Assembly (NCBI RefSeq): GCF_000423625.1
Contig: NZ_AUII01000009.1
Location: 109,168 to 173,167 of the forward strand
Length of the DNA stretch: 64,000 nucleotides
Source: Pseudonocardia asaccharolytica DSM 44247 = NBRC 16224
Lineage (GTDB): Bacteria > Actinomycetota > Actinomycetes > Mycobacteriales > Pseudonocardiaceae
Direction: 5' to 3'
Made by a program: the position numbers and the translations under genes. The notes beneath the pieces were generated by a model. The model was not told the DNA's origin. It saw only the letters and a program-made list of their open reading frames with translations, and did no database searches. Positions 7,038 to 14,895 of this stretch are shown piece by piece; the stretch's first letter is position 1; every line of letters begins with the position of its first letter.

Positions 7038-8389
7038 TGACGACTCCGACGATGACGTCGAGCGGCACCCCGACGAACCGGAGGCTGGGCGAGGCGCCCG
7101 ACGCGGACCTGCTGGATCCGGCCGAGCGGATGTCGGTCGACGAGCTGCGCGCCCTACAGCTTCGGCGGCTGCAATGGACGCTGCGGCACGCCTACGAGAA
7201 CGTGTCCTTCTACCAGAAAAGCTTCGACGCCCACGGCGTGCATCCCGACGACTGCCGCGAGCTCGCCGACCTGGCGAAGTTCCCCACCACGTCGAAGGCC
7301 GATCTGCGCGACAACTACCCCTTCGGCATGTTCGCCGTGCCGCCGGACCAGGTGCGGCGCGTCCACGCCTCCTCCGGCACGACCGGCCGTCCCACGGTCG
7401 TCGGCTACACCGAACGCGATCTCGACGTCTGGGCGACGGTGGTGGCCCGTTCGATCCGCGCCGCGGGCGGGCGGGCGGGGCATCGGGTGCACAACGCCTA
7501 TGGCTACGGCCTGTTCACCGGCGGGCTGGGCGCGCACTACGGCATCGAGCGGCTCGGCGCGACCGCGATCCCGGTCTCGGGCGGGATGACGCCGCGACAG
7601 GTCCAGCTCATCCAGGACTTCCGCCCCGACATCATCATGGTGACGCCGTCCTACATGCTCACGATCATCGACGAGTTCGCCAAGCACGGTCTCGACCCCG
7701 CCACCTCGTCGCTGCGGGTCGGCATCTTCGGCGCGGAGCCGTGGACCGAGGAGATGCGCGCCGAGATCGAGGAGCGCATGGACATGCACGCCGTCGACAT
7801 CTACGGGCTTTCCGAGGTCATGGGTCCGGGCGTCTCGCAGGAGTGCGTGGAGAGCAAGGACGGCCTGCACATCTGGGAGGACCACTTCTATCCCGAGGTG
7901 GTCGACCCGATCGACGGCGTGCCGCTGCGCGACGGCGAGGAGGGCGAGCTGCTGTTCACCTCGCTCACCAAGGAGGCGCTGCCGATCATCCGCTACCACA
8001 CCCGCGATCTCACCCGCCTGCTGCCGGGCACCGCACGGCCGGGAATGCGCCGGATGCAGAAGATCACCGGCCGTAGCGACGACATGATCATCCTGCGCGG
8101 GGTGAACCTGTTCCCCACCCAGATCGAGGAAATCGTGCTGCGCACCGCCGGGCTCGCACCGCATTTCCAGCTCGTGCTCAGCACCCAGGGCCGGATGGAC
8201 GCGCTCACCGTTCGCGTCGAGTCCCGGCCCGGCTGCCCGGCCGAGCGCCGCACGGCGGCGGCCGCGGAGCTGGTCACGGGCGTCAAGCAGAGCATCGGGG
8301 TCAGCGTGCGGTGCGAGATCGTCGACCCCGAGACCCTGGAACGCTCGGTGGGCAAGCTGCAGCGGCTGAAGGACCTGCGGTCGAGATAG
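7034..8389 (+). CDS. paaK: PaaK, phenylacetate-CoA ligase
   Basis: PaaK activates phenylacetate with ATP and CoA, the entry step of the pathway. The 451-residue protein has the adenylate-forming P-loop SSGTTGRPTVVGYT, the family stretch NAYGYGLFTGGLG, the SEVMGPGVS segment, the GRSDDMIILRGVNLFPTQIEE hinge and a C-terminal GKLQRLKDLR. GTG at 7034 overlaps the paaZ stop (GTGA) and ATG 7037 is in the same frame, so translation is coupled to PaaZ either way. Together with paaABC, paaZ and the hydratase it supplies most of the upper pathway. paaD and paaE must lie beyond the left edge or elsewhere. Confidence 0.96.
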   Translation: MMTTPTMTSSGTPTNRRLGEAPDADLLDPAERMSVDELRALQLRRLQWTLRHAYENVSFYQKSFDAHGVHPDDCRELADLAKFPTTSKADLRDNYPFGMFAVPPDQVRRVHASSGTTGRPTVVGYTERDLDVWATVVARSIRAAGGRAGHRVHNAYGYGLFTGGLGAHYGIERLGATAIPVSGGMTPRQVQLIQDFRPDIIMVTPSYMLTIIDEFAKHGLDPATSSLRVGIFGAEPWTEEMRAEIEERMDMHAVDIYGLSEVMGPGVSQECVESKDGLHIWEDHFYPEVVDPIDGVPLRDGEEGELLFTSLTKEALPIIRYHTRDLTRLLPGTARPGMRRMQKITGRSDDMIILRGVNLFPTQIEEIVLRTAGLAPHFQLVLSTQGRMDALTVRVESRPGCPAERRTAAAAELVTGVKQSIGVSVRCEIVDPETLERSVGKLQRLKDLRSR

Positions 8390-8436
8390 CGGCCACCCAC
8401 CGGCGAGCGCCGCTCGGCGGCCCGGACACTGGCGCG

Positions 8437-8847
8437 GTGACCAGTACCGAGCGCGAGATCTGGAACACCCGCGAATGCGCCGAGGCGTGGGGGGTGAAGA
8501 CCGGGACATGGCTGAGCTACGTGTCCCGCGGTCAGGCACCCCAGCCGTTGCCGGACAAGGACGAGAGGGGAGGCAACCGCTGGGACGCCGAGGAGGTCCG
8601 TCGGTTCCCCCGCCCCGGCGCCGGACGGTCGCGCTCGGGCGCCGGCCCGCGGGCCGAGGCGCTGCTCGCCGAGATGCGCGAGACGGCCGCGAGGATGGAG
8701 GAGCTCCGGTCGCGGCAGCGCACCCTGCTCATGGCCGGGCGGCGGCAGGGCCTGGAGATCCTCGCCATGTCCCGCGCGCTCGGCATCTCCCGGCAGACCG
8801 CCTACAGCTGGCTCGCCGGGAGTGAGGACGGCGACCCACGCCCGTGA
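8437..8847 (+). CDS. small HTH protein, excisionase/MerR-like N-terminus with resolvase-type C-terminal HTH
   Basis: The 136-residue predicted DNA-binding protein has an N-terminal part (WNTRECAEAWGVKTGTWLSYVSRG...NRWDAEEVRRF) that resembles an AlpA/excisionase winged HTH. A C-terminal segment (RQGLEILAMSRALGISRQTAYSWLAGS) looks like a second HTH. Arg/Glu-rich helix joins them (AEALLAEMRETAARMEELRSRQRT). The GTG at 8437 was chosen because the longer frame starts inside paaK. Its targets are unknown. It is 47 bp downstream of paaK and probably independent of it. Confidence 0.6.
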   Translation: MTSTEREIWNTRECAEAWGVKTGTWLSYVSRGQAPQPLPDKDERGGNRWDAEEVRRFPRPGAGRSRSGAGPRAEALLAEMRETAARMEELRSRQRTLLMAGRRQGLEILAMSRALGISRQTAYSWLAGSEDGDPRP

Positions 8848-8866
8848 GAGCGGGGTCCGCCGCGGG

Positions 8867-9124
8867 TCAGCGCCAGGTCCGATACCGCCGCCGCGGAGCG
8901 GGTTCGCGCAGCTGGGAGCATTCGGAACAGGGCACGCCGTCGGGGGAGGTCATGGACGCGGCGGTGATCACATGGCCGCACAGCGCACGGTAGTACCCGG
9001 AACCGACGACCAACTCGGTGTCGAGCACCTCGTGGGACCGGTCGTCGATGCAGCACGTGACCGAAACGGTCTCCGGTGGCAGTGGACCCACGGGTGTGGG
9101 TCGCTCTCGCTCAGCTCTGGCCAC
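8867..9124 (-). CDS. small cysteine-containing protein of unknown function
   Basis: The 85-residue protein from GTG 9124 has TCCIDDRSHEVLD near the start and CGH...CSEC in the second half, a possible zinc site. It ends in a basic tail (APRRRYRTWR). Similar short Cys/His proteins accompany XRE/DUF397 loci in actinobacteria, and a DUF397 gene lies divergently 200 bp away. No function is assigned. The longer frame upstream is rejected because it lacks the same composition. Confidence 0.5.
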   Translation of the reverse strand: MARAERERPTPVGPLPPETVSVTCCIDDRSHEVLDTELVVGSGYYRALCGHVITAASMTSPDGVPCSECSQLREPAPRRRYRTWR

Positions 9125-9229
9125 GGCCTTTCCCACTGCGCAGTCTCGGATGAACGGACGTGCCGGGGCTGTGCGGTGACATCCCCGGCTCCCTGTGAGT
9201 TTCCCGCGCACGCCTTGCATTCGCAAGGT

Positions 9230-9253
9230 CATCTGCAAGAACATCTGCACGAA
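9230..9253. repeat. two 12-bp tandem direct repeats upstream of the DUF397 gene
   Basis: CATCTGCAAGAA (9230-9241) is followed directly by CATCTGCACGAA (9242-9253), 70 bp before the DUF397 start, and a small hairpin CCTTGC-ATTC-GCAAGG (9213-9228) lies just upstream. The head-to-tail arrangement in the promoter region suggests binding sites for a regulator, perhaps the now-decayed XRE partner. Confidence 0.45.
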
Positions 9254-9323
9254 CCAGGCGGTTGGGGATCCCGCGAGCAGCGGCAACCCGACAGCACCGC
9301 CCGAACTGGACTTCGGAGGGACG

Positions 9324-9563
9324 ATGCAGCATCCCCGCGCCAACGGCGTTCCCGCTGATCAGCTGGGGCCGCTGCCCTGGCGCAAGAGCCAGGCGAGCAA
9401 CCCCAGCGGTGACTGTGTGGAGGTGGCGGAGCTGGCCGGCGGAAAGATCGCGGTCCGCAACTCACGCGATCCGCACGGTCCGGCGCTGGTCTACACCCGG
9501 GCGGAGATCGCCGCGTTCATCCGGGGCGCCAAGGCCGGTGAGTTCGACGACCTGGCCGCCTGA
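9324..9563 (+). CDS. DUF397-domain protein
   Basis: The 79-residue protein carries the DUF397 hallmarks PWRKSQASNPSGDCVEVAEL, KIAVRNSRDPHGPALVYT and EIAAFIRGAKAGEFD, at the usual size. ATG 9324 is preceded by a strong CGGAGGGA ribosome-binding site. DUF397 proteins usually pair with an adjacent XRE-family regulator in a WhiJ-like regulatory system. Here the XRE gene immediately downstream is truncated, so this copy is probably an orphan. Confidence 0.85.
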   Translation: MQHPRANGVPADQLGPLPWRKSQASNPSGDCVEVAELAGGKIAVRNSRDPHGPALVYTRAEIAAFIRGAKAGEFDDLAA

Positions 9564-9589
9564 CCGGCGGCAATCCGAGGATGAGGTCG

Positions 9590-10047
9590 TGAAGGGCGCG
9601 TCCGGCCGCCGGCCGAGCTCCGATGAGGTCGCGACCGGCCCGCAGACCGGGTCCACCGTCCTGCGGATCGTGCTCGGCACCCAGCTGCGACGGCTCCGGG
9701 AGGCCAACGGGATCAGCCGCGAGGCCGCGGGCGAGGCGATCCGCGCGTCCCATGCCAAGACCAGCCGGCTGGGGCTCGGACGGGTCGGGTTCAAGGAACG
9801 CGACGTCGCCGACCTGCTCACCCTCTACGGCATCACCGACGCGCGCAACGTCATTCTCGTCGACCCCGGCGTCCAGTTCACCGAGGAGATCGACCGGAGG
9901 GTGCACCTGCGGCGGAGCCGCCAGAAGATGCTGACCCAGCCCGGCGCGCCGCAGCTGTGGGCCATCGTCGACGAGGCGGCGGCGTACGGGTCGTCCTCGT
10001 CGGAGAGGTGGTGCAGGATCCCGGCCGTGAGCACGGCGAACGGCTGA
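9590..10047 (+). pseudogene. truncated, internally deleted XRE-family regulator
   Basis: The frame reads VLRIVLGTQLRRLREANGISREAAGEAIRASHAKTSRLGLGRVGFKERDVADLLTLYGITD, the N-terminal HTH of the actinobacterial XRE/DUF5753 family. It then jumps to TEEIDRRVHLRRSRQKMLTQPGAPQLWAIVDEAA, which in intact homologues lies about 100 residues further on. After DEAA the frame runs into the antisense of a second decayed gene and ends as SERWCRIPAVSTANG. Intact proteins are about 280 residues, so both an internal deletion and a C-terminal loss have occurred. The N-terminal HTH might still bind DNA. Confidence 0.7.
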
Positions 10048-10290
10048 CCGAGGTCGATGAACTCCGTGGTCGCGGGATGGCCGAAGATGGAGCCGATGTC
10101 GATGATCTGCCGGATCCCCGCCTCGCGGACGAGGTACTGTACACCGCGGCGCAGCACATTCCGGTTGTCCTTGGCGATCTGGGCCGCCTGCGGCACGACG
10201 TCGAGGAAGGCGCCGGTCGACCTCGAAATGTTCCTTACCGCCGAGCACATAGTCGTAGACCCTTGCGATCGAGGCCTTGGTCAGGTCCAC
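9968..10290 (-). pseudogene. decayed SAM-dependent methyltransferase (DUF574 family) fragment
   Basis: Reading from GTG 10290 gives the DUF574 N-terminus DLTKASIARVYDYVLGGKEHFEVDR. A shift to another frame gives FLDVVPQAAQIAKDNRNVLRR and YLVREAGIRQIIDIGS. A deletion then joins to the family's later part (TTEFIDLGQPFAVLTAGILHHLSDEDDPY). At least one frameshift and one deletion are visible, and the 3' end is lost where it meets the truncated XRE gene. These methyltransferases commonly sit beside XRE/DUF397 genes, so this is a decayed cassette. Confidence 0.75.
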
Positions 10291-10523
10291 GCCGGGGGTG
10301 CGTTCGGCGCCCCCGCTCCGGGCTCCGAACCGTGCTGCTCCGCGTCCCCCACCACGATCTGACCTCCCTCGACGGAGTGCTGGACCGGATCCCGCGAGCC
10401 AGCGAGAGCCTAGCGTGATCTACTGTTCCGTCCTTCTTTGAGCCAAGATCCGATCTTCGTTCCATCCGAAAACGAATTCACGGTAGTCTTGTCACTACTC
10501 TCAGTCAGGAGGGCAGGTCCGCC
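10291..10523 (+). promoter_or_regulatory. intergenic region with promoter of the AhpD-like gene
   Basis: About 230 bp with no gene. It becomes AT-richer towards the end (10430-10500) and has a clear AGGAGGG ribosome-binding site 10 bp before the next ATG. No operator palindrome was recognised. Confidence 0.4.
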
Positions 10524-11150
10524 ATGGCGAGTGGGGTGCTTGATCGGCTCGCCGTCGGCGTGCTCGAGGGCATCGGCCGCCGCCTCTGGGGTTTCCCGCC
10601 GCTGTTGATGCCGCCGGTCGTCGAGGAGCTCGGACCCGTACGGTCGGTCGCCTGGTTCGCCACGAACATGCCCCCATACCAGCGGACCCTGCGCCGGATC
10701 GGCCCGCTGCGCACGCATCTGGTGTGTGTGACCGTGTCGCTGCTCAACGGTTGCCGGTACTGCGCGGTCGGCCACGCCCGTGCGCTGGAACTGATCTACC
10801 TACGAGATCGCGGCCGCCTGTTCCCCCGCGAAGCCGAGGCGCTCGCCGGATGGATCGGCCTTCCGCCTGCGGCGCTGCGCGAACGCCTCTCCTCGGTGCT
10901 GCACCGTGCCGACCTGCCGGTCGAGGTGCTCTGGGTCGACCGGACGCTCGCCATGGCCACCGGCGCACAGCAGCCGATCGACCCGACGGAGGCCCGGATC
11001 GCCCATCTCGTCCGGATGCTCGGGGTGCTCAACGCCGTCGGCGTCGCCAGCGCCACCCCGCCCGACGAGGCGCACGACCCGATCAACAAGGACGACGCGC
11101 TGAAGCGCGAGCACCAGCGGCTGCGCTCGGGAGCGGGCGTGACCGGCTGA
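10524..11150 (+). CDS. AhpD-like alkylhydroperoxidase / carboxymuconolactone decarboxylase-fold protein
   Basis: The 208-residue all-helical protein has the AhpD redox motif Cys77-x2-Cys80-x3-His84 (NGCRYCAVGHARA). In AhpD proteins these cysteines carry out a peroxidase or thiol-redox reaction with the His as proton relay. The N-terminal segment (PPVVEELGPVRSVAWFATNMPPYQ) resembles other distant members. It has a strong Shine-Dalgarno sequence (AGGAGGG). The substrate is unknown. It is a single gene, followed 90 bp later by a methyltransferase. Confidence 0.7.
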   Translation: MASGVLDRLAVGVLEGIGRRLWGFPPLLMPPVVEELGPVRSVAWFATNMPPYQRTLRRIGPLRTHLVCVTVSLLNGCRYCAVGHARALELIYLRDRGRLFPREAEALAGWIGLPPAALRERLSSVLHRADLPVEVLWVDRTLAMATGAQQPIDPTEARIAHLVRMLGVLNAVGVASATPPDEAHDPINKDDALKREHQRLRSGAGVTG

Positions 11151-11240
11151 CTGCCCGGTCGCCGCGTGAGCGGCGCAAGCCTCGCTGCGCGGCGCATGAG
11201 CCGCTCAAGCGTCACCGGGAAGGTCGCGCAGAATGAAGCC

Positions 11241-11849
11241 GTGACCGTAGCCGACTGGAACCGCCGATACGACGACGCGCAGCGACGGGGCGCCTCGGTG
11301 TGGAGCACCGGGCCCAACGCGCTCGTCGCCGAACTGCTCGCCGACGTCCCCCCGGGCACCGCGGTGGATCTCGGGGCAGGCGAGGGCCGTAATGCCCTGT
11401 GGCTCGCCCGCCGGGGCTGGACCGTCACCGCCGTCGACTTCTCCGAGACGGGGTTGCGGCGCGGCCGGGACGCGGCCGAGGCCGACGGCCTCACCATCGA
11501 GTGGGTGTGCGCCGACGCCACGACATGGCAACCGCCGCAGCCGGTCGACCTGGTGCTGGTCGCCTACCTCCAGCTGCCCTCGGCCGTGCTCGGACCCTTG
11601 CTGCGGGCCCTGCCGGGCTGGCTCGCCCCGGGCGGCCGGCTGCTCGTGCTCGGGCACGACCGCGACAACCTCGTCCGCGGTGTCGGCGGTCCACCCGATC
11701 CGGACGTGCTCCACTCCGTCGACCAGTTGGCCCAAGCCACCGACGGGCTCGACGTGCAGCGGTGTGCGCAGGTCACTCGAACCGTCGCCACGCCGGAGGG
11801 CGAGCGCGCCGCCATCGACACCCTGCTGTGGGCCCGCCGGCTCGCCTGA
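11241..11849 (+). CDS. class I SAM-dependent methyltransferase
   Basis: The 202-residue Rossmann methyltransferase has motif I VDLGAGEGRNALWLARRGWTVTAVDFS, an acidic motif after it (VCADATTW) and motif IV PVDLVLVAYLQ. It resembles the TehB/thiopurine-type small-molecule methyltransferases. GTG 11241 gives the natural start MTVADWNRRYDD; the upstream in-frame ATG adds a basic unlike-family segment. The substrate cannot be told. Confidence 0.8.
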   Translation: MTVADWNRRYDDAQRRGASVWSTGPNALVAELLADVPPGTAVDLGAGEGRNALWLARRGWTVTAVDFSETGLRRGRDAAEADGLTIEWVCADATTWQPPQPVDLVLVAYLQLPSAVLGPLLRALPGWLAPGGRLLVLGHDRDNLVRGVGGPPDPDVLHSVDQLAQATDGLDVQRCAQVTRTVATPEGERAAIDTLLWARRLA

Positions 11850-11903
11850 CTCCCGTTCCCTGTCGCGATCACGGCGCGGCGGGTCGAGCCGCAGGGCCGT
11901 GGA

Positions 11904-13019
11904 TCAACCAACGGCCGCCCCGAGCAGCGTTCCGAGACCGAAGGTCGCCGCCGCGGCGATCAGGCCGAGCACCGTCTGGCGCAGCCCCGAGCGCAGCATC
12001 CCGCGCCCGGTGAACAGGGTCGTCGCCGCGCCGAGGACGAACAGCCCGAGCGCGCCGGCCGCCGCGCTGACCAGCACTCCCGGCCAGGTGCCGAGCCAGA
12101 AGAAGGGCAGCACCGGTATCACGGCCCCGATCGCGAACAACCCGAACGACGTCAGCGCCGCGGTCCACGGGTTGCCGCCGCGTTCGTCGGGATCGATGCC
12201 GAGCTCCTCACGAGCCAGCACGTCGAGGGCGATGTCCGGATCGTCAAGCACCTGTTTGGCGACCGAGTACGCCTCCTCCTCGGGCAGCCCGCGAGCCTGG
12301 TAGATCAACCGCAGCTCCTCGATCTCCTCCTCGGGGTTGGCGGCGATCTCGTCGGCCTCCAGCTCGAGCTGTCGTTCGACCAGCTCCCGGGAGCTCTGCA
12401 CCGACACCCACTCCCCCAGCGCCATCGAGAACGCCCCGGCCAGCAACCCGGCCAGCCCGGTGATCATGACTGTGCTGGCGGCGACCCCGCTGCCCGCCAC
12501 CCCGACGACGAGGCTCAGGTTGGACAGCAGGCCGTCGTTGGCACCCAGGACCGCAGCGCGCAGCGCGTTGCCCCCCGGCGTCCGGTGCCGACCCTCGAAG
12601 CGGGCCAGCGCAGGCCCCGGAACGCCACCGCGGATCTGCCCAAGGAGAAACGCGTGCGAGCGTTCGTCGCTTCGCATCGTCGTCGCCGCGGTCTCCGGCT
12701 GGTCGTCGTACATCGCGCGAGCGGCGACCTCGGACTGGGCCACCGTCGGGACCAGCACCCCGGCGCCGAACCGGCCGGCCAGCCAGATGAGCAGCCGGGT
12801 ACGCGTCGAAGGGCGATCGTGACGGACAGGCCGACCGGCACGGGCCAGCCGATCGGCCCAGAAGCGGGCGTGCCGCTCCTCGACGTCGGCGAGGTTGCGG
12901 TACACCTGTGCCAGCTCCGGGCTCTCCTCGGCGTCCGCCATCGCCCGGTACAGCGCCGCGCCGTCGATCTCGTCCTGGTGGTTGCGCCGGTACCGGCGCA
13001 GATCGGCGTCGCTCGTCAT
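11904..13019 (-). CDS. ferritin-like/VIT1 fusion: probable iron or manganese exporter (Mbfa-like)
   Basis: The 371-residue fusion has an N-terminal rubrerythrin-like four-helix domain (residues about 1-145) with DEIDGAALYRAMADAEES, DVEERHARFWADRL and RSDERSHAFLLGQ, giving Glu and ExxH-type metal ligands. The C-terminal half is a VIT1/CCC1 transporter domain with GGNALRAAVLGANDGLLSNLSLVVGV, an acidic cytoplasmic helix (LELEADEIAANPEEEIEEL) and further membrane segments. Such proteins sense or oxidise Fe(II) and export it at the membrane. ATG 13019 was chosen; an in-frame ATG three codons upstream is equally possible. It diverges from the gene at 13132. Confidence 0.85.
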   Translation of the reverse strand: MTSDADLRRYRRNHQDEIDGAALYRAMADAEESPELAQVYRNLADVEERHARFWADRLARAGRPVRHDRPSTRTRLLIWLAGRFGAGVLVPTVAQSEVAARAMYDDQPETAATTMRSDERSHAFLLGQIRGGVPGPALARFEGRHRTPGGNALRAAVLGANDGLLSNLSLVVGVAGSGVAASTVMITGLAGLLAGAFSMALGEWVSVQSSRELVERQLELEADEIAANPEEEIEELRLIYQARGLPEEEAYSVAKQVLDDPDIALDVLAREELGIDPDERGGNPWTAALTSFGLFAIGAVIPVLPFFWLGTWPGVLVSAAAGALGLFVLGAATTLFTGRGMLRSGLRQTVLGLIAAAATFGLGTLLGAAVG

Positions 13020-13131
13020 GGGCCTCATTATCCGGTTGTCTCCCGATCTCGGCCGGACCTCCACATCACCGGCGGACCGTCGTACGCTTCCCCTCACACG
13101 GCGGCCGGCCTGCTGACGAGGAGGGGGGCGT

Positions 13132-13536
13132 ATGGCCGCACTGGACCACCCGCTGCTCGAGCGGCTCCGGGATGCAATGCCCAACGACCCCGAGATGCAG
13201 ATCGTCGGGAAGTTCATGCGCTGCGACGTGTTGCTCAGCAGCGGCGACAAGCGCTATCTGCTGCGTTTCGACCACGGCCGGCTGACGGAGATCGTCGAGG
13301 ATCCGCACCCGGCGCTGGCGTGGAACTTCGCGCTCAAGGCCGGGCCCGGGACCTGGGAGCGGTTCCTGCAGGATCCCCCGCCGCCGGAGTTCCACGACGT
13401 CTGGGCCGCGGCGTGGCTCGGGCACCTGACGCTGGAAGGCGACATCAAGGTGTTCATGCAGAACCACTTCGCCTTCTGGCGCACGCTCAAGCTGCTGCGT
13501 ATCCAGGCACAGGCCACATCGGGCGCCGCTGCTTAG
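13132..13536 (+). CDS. small SCP2-like protein, first copy of a duplicated two-gene module
   Basis: The 134-residue protein has the pattern KRYLLRFDHGRLTEIVEDPHPALAWNFALKAGPGTWERF and DIKVFMQNHFAFWRTLKLL. This is weakly like SCP2 sterol-binding proteins, which bind hydrophobic ligands. The protein at 14460 is its paralogue; both share WxFALxAxxxxWExFxQxxPPPxxxD. Each is followed by a closely related alpha/beta hydrolase, which suggests that it delivers or holds the hydrolase's substrate. The SCP2 link is a resemblance only. Confidence 0.6.
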   Translation: MAALDHPLLERLRDAMPNDPEMQIVGKFMRCDVLLSSGDKRYLLRFDHGRLTEIVEDPHPALAWNFALKAGPGTWERFLQDPPPPEFHDVWAAAWLGHLTLEGDIKVFMQNHFAFWRTLKLLRIQAQATSGAAA

Positions 13537-13576
13537 GAGGCGGCCGCGCGGAGGAGGGCGCCGCACAGAGGAGGCC

Positions 13577-14443
13577 ATGGTGGCACCCAAGATCTCGCCC
13601 GTGACCGGGCACTACGTGGACGTCGACGTCGCCGACGTCACCTACCAGGTGTTCTACCTGCACAACGGCACCGGGATCCCGCTCCTGTGCCAGCACACCG
13701 CCGGATGCCACAACCACCAGTACCGCAACCTGTTGCGTGACCCCGCCGTGACCGAGCGGTTCCAGGTCATCGCCTACGACCTTCCGTATCACGGCAAGTC
13801 CGACCCGCCGAACGGCGAACAGTGGTGGACCAGGCAGTACGACCTCACGGCCGAGTTCTTCCAGGAGTTCGTCGTCAACTTCGCCCGGACGCTGGAGCTC
13901 GACCGGCCGGTCTTCATGGGCTCGTCCATGGGCGGTGTTGTGGCGCTCCACCTGGCCCGCGACCACTCCGAGAAGTTCCGGGCGTTGATCGCGCTGGAGG
14001 CAGCGGACTACACGCCCGGGTTCTACCTGGACTGGTGGCACCATCCGGCTGTCGAGGACGGCTCGGTCGCCGCGTCGGTCATCGAAGGGCTGATCGCGCC
14101 ACAGACCTCGGAGCTGGACCGTCGCCTCACGATGCACTACTACGCACAGGCCGCGCCGGGCGTGCTCAAGGGCGACCTGTACTTCTACTCCGTCGAACAC
14201 GACATGCGGGAGACGGTCTCCGAGATCGACACCTCGAAGGTTCCGCTGTATCTGCTCACCGGCGAGTACGACTACCTCTCGACGCCGACCCAGACGATCG
14301 CGACGGCCGAGAAGATCGTCGGGGCGAAGGTGGAGACCATGTGCGAGATCGGGCACTTCCCGATGAGCGAGAACCACGACACGTTCATGACCTACCTACG
14401 GCCGATCCTGGACGAGATCGCCGAACGACACAAGGAGCCATGA
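13577..14443 (+). CDS. alpha/beta hydrolase, first copy
   Basis: The 288-residue alpha/beta-hydrolase has nucleophile Ser117 (GSSMGG), acid Asp232 (TGEYDYLSTP) and His260 (EIGHFPMSE), and the oxyanion region CQHTAGCHNHQYR. The unusual aromatic stretch GFYLDWWHHP is shared with the paralogue at 14896 (GWYISWLEHP), as is the PGxxKGDLYFYSVxHD segment. This suggests a specialised substrate pocket, as in carbon-carbon hydrolases or esterases. It follows the SCP2-like gene by 40 bp. The substrate is unknown. Confidence 0.85.
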   Translation: MVAPKISPVTGHYVDVDVADVTYQVFYLHNGTGIPLLCQHTAGCHNHQYRNLLRDPAVTERFQVIAYDLPYHGKSDPPNGEQWWTRQYDLTAEFFQEFVVNFARTLELDRPVFMGSSMGGVVALHLARDHSEKFRALIALEAADYTPGFYLDWWHHPAVEDGSVAASVIEGLIAPQTSELDRRLTMHYYAQAAPGVLKGDLYFYSVEHDMRETVSEIDTSKVPLYLLTGEYDYLSTPTQTIATAEKIVGAKVETMCEIGHFPMSENHDTFMTYLRPILDEIAERHKEP

Positions 14444-14459
14444 CGGAGGGAGATCGCAG

Positions 14460-14882
14460 GTGACCACGTTCGACTCACGGTGGATGAACTCCTGGATGGA
14501 CACGGTCAACTCCGATCTGGTCATGCCGCGCATCGGCAGATATTTCACGGCCGGCTTCCTGCTCGGCATCGGAGATGAGGAATGGGTCGTGTCGATGCAG
14601 CGCGGACAGATCGAACGCATCACCGACAATCTCAGCATCGAGACGCCATGGAGCTTTGCCCTGCGGGCGCCGCGTGAATCGTGGGAGAAGTTCGTACAGA
14701 AGATTCCGCCGCCGATGTACAACGATATCTGGGCGATGGCACACCCCCTCCACGGCCGGCTTCGGATGGACGGCGATGTCAAGGTGCTGTGGCAGAACAT
14801 TCGGGCCCTGACCTGGATGCTCGCATGCATGCGCCAGGTCGGCGATCGCGAAGTGGTTGAACAGAGGGCGACCCGGGTCTGA
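14460..14882 (+). CDS. small SCP2-like protein, second copy
   Basis: The 140-residue paralogue of the protein at 13132 has EEWVVSMQRGQIERITDNLSIETPWSFALRAPRESWEKF followed by VQKIPPPMYNDIWAMAHPLHG and a GDVKVLWQN segment, mirroring the first copy. It starts at GTG 14460 (TTG/GTG-rich start region), 16 bp after the first hydrolase, and is followed 13 bp later by the second hydrolase. All four genes therefore look like one operon. The ligand is unknown. Confidence 0.6.
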   Translation: MTTFDSRWMNSWMDTVNSDLVMPRIGRYFTAGFLLGIGDEEWVVSMQRGQIERITDNLSIETPWSFALRAPRESWEKFVQKIPPPMYNDIWAMAHPLHGRLRMDGDVKVLWQNIRALTWMLACMRQVGDREVVEQRATRV

Positions 14883-14895
14883 AAGGGAAGCAGCC

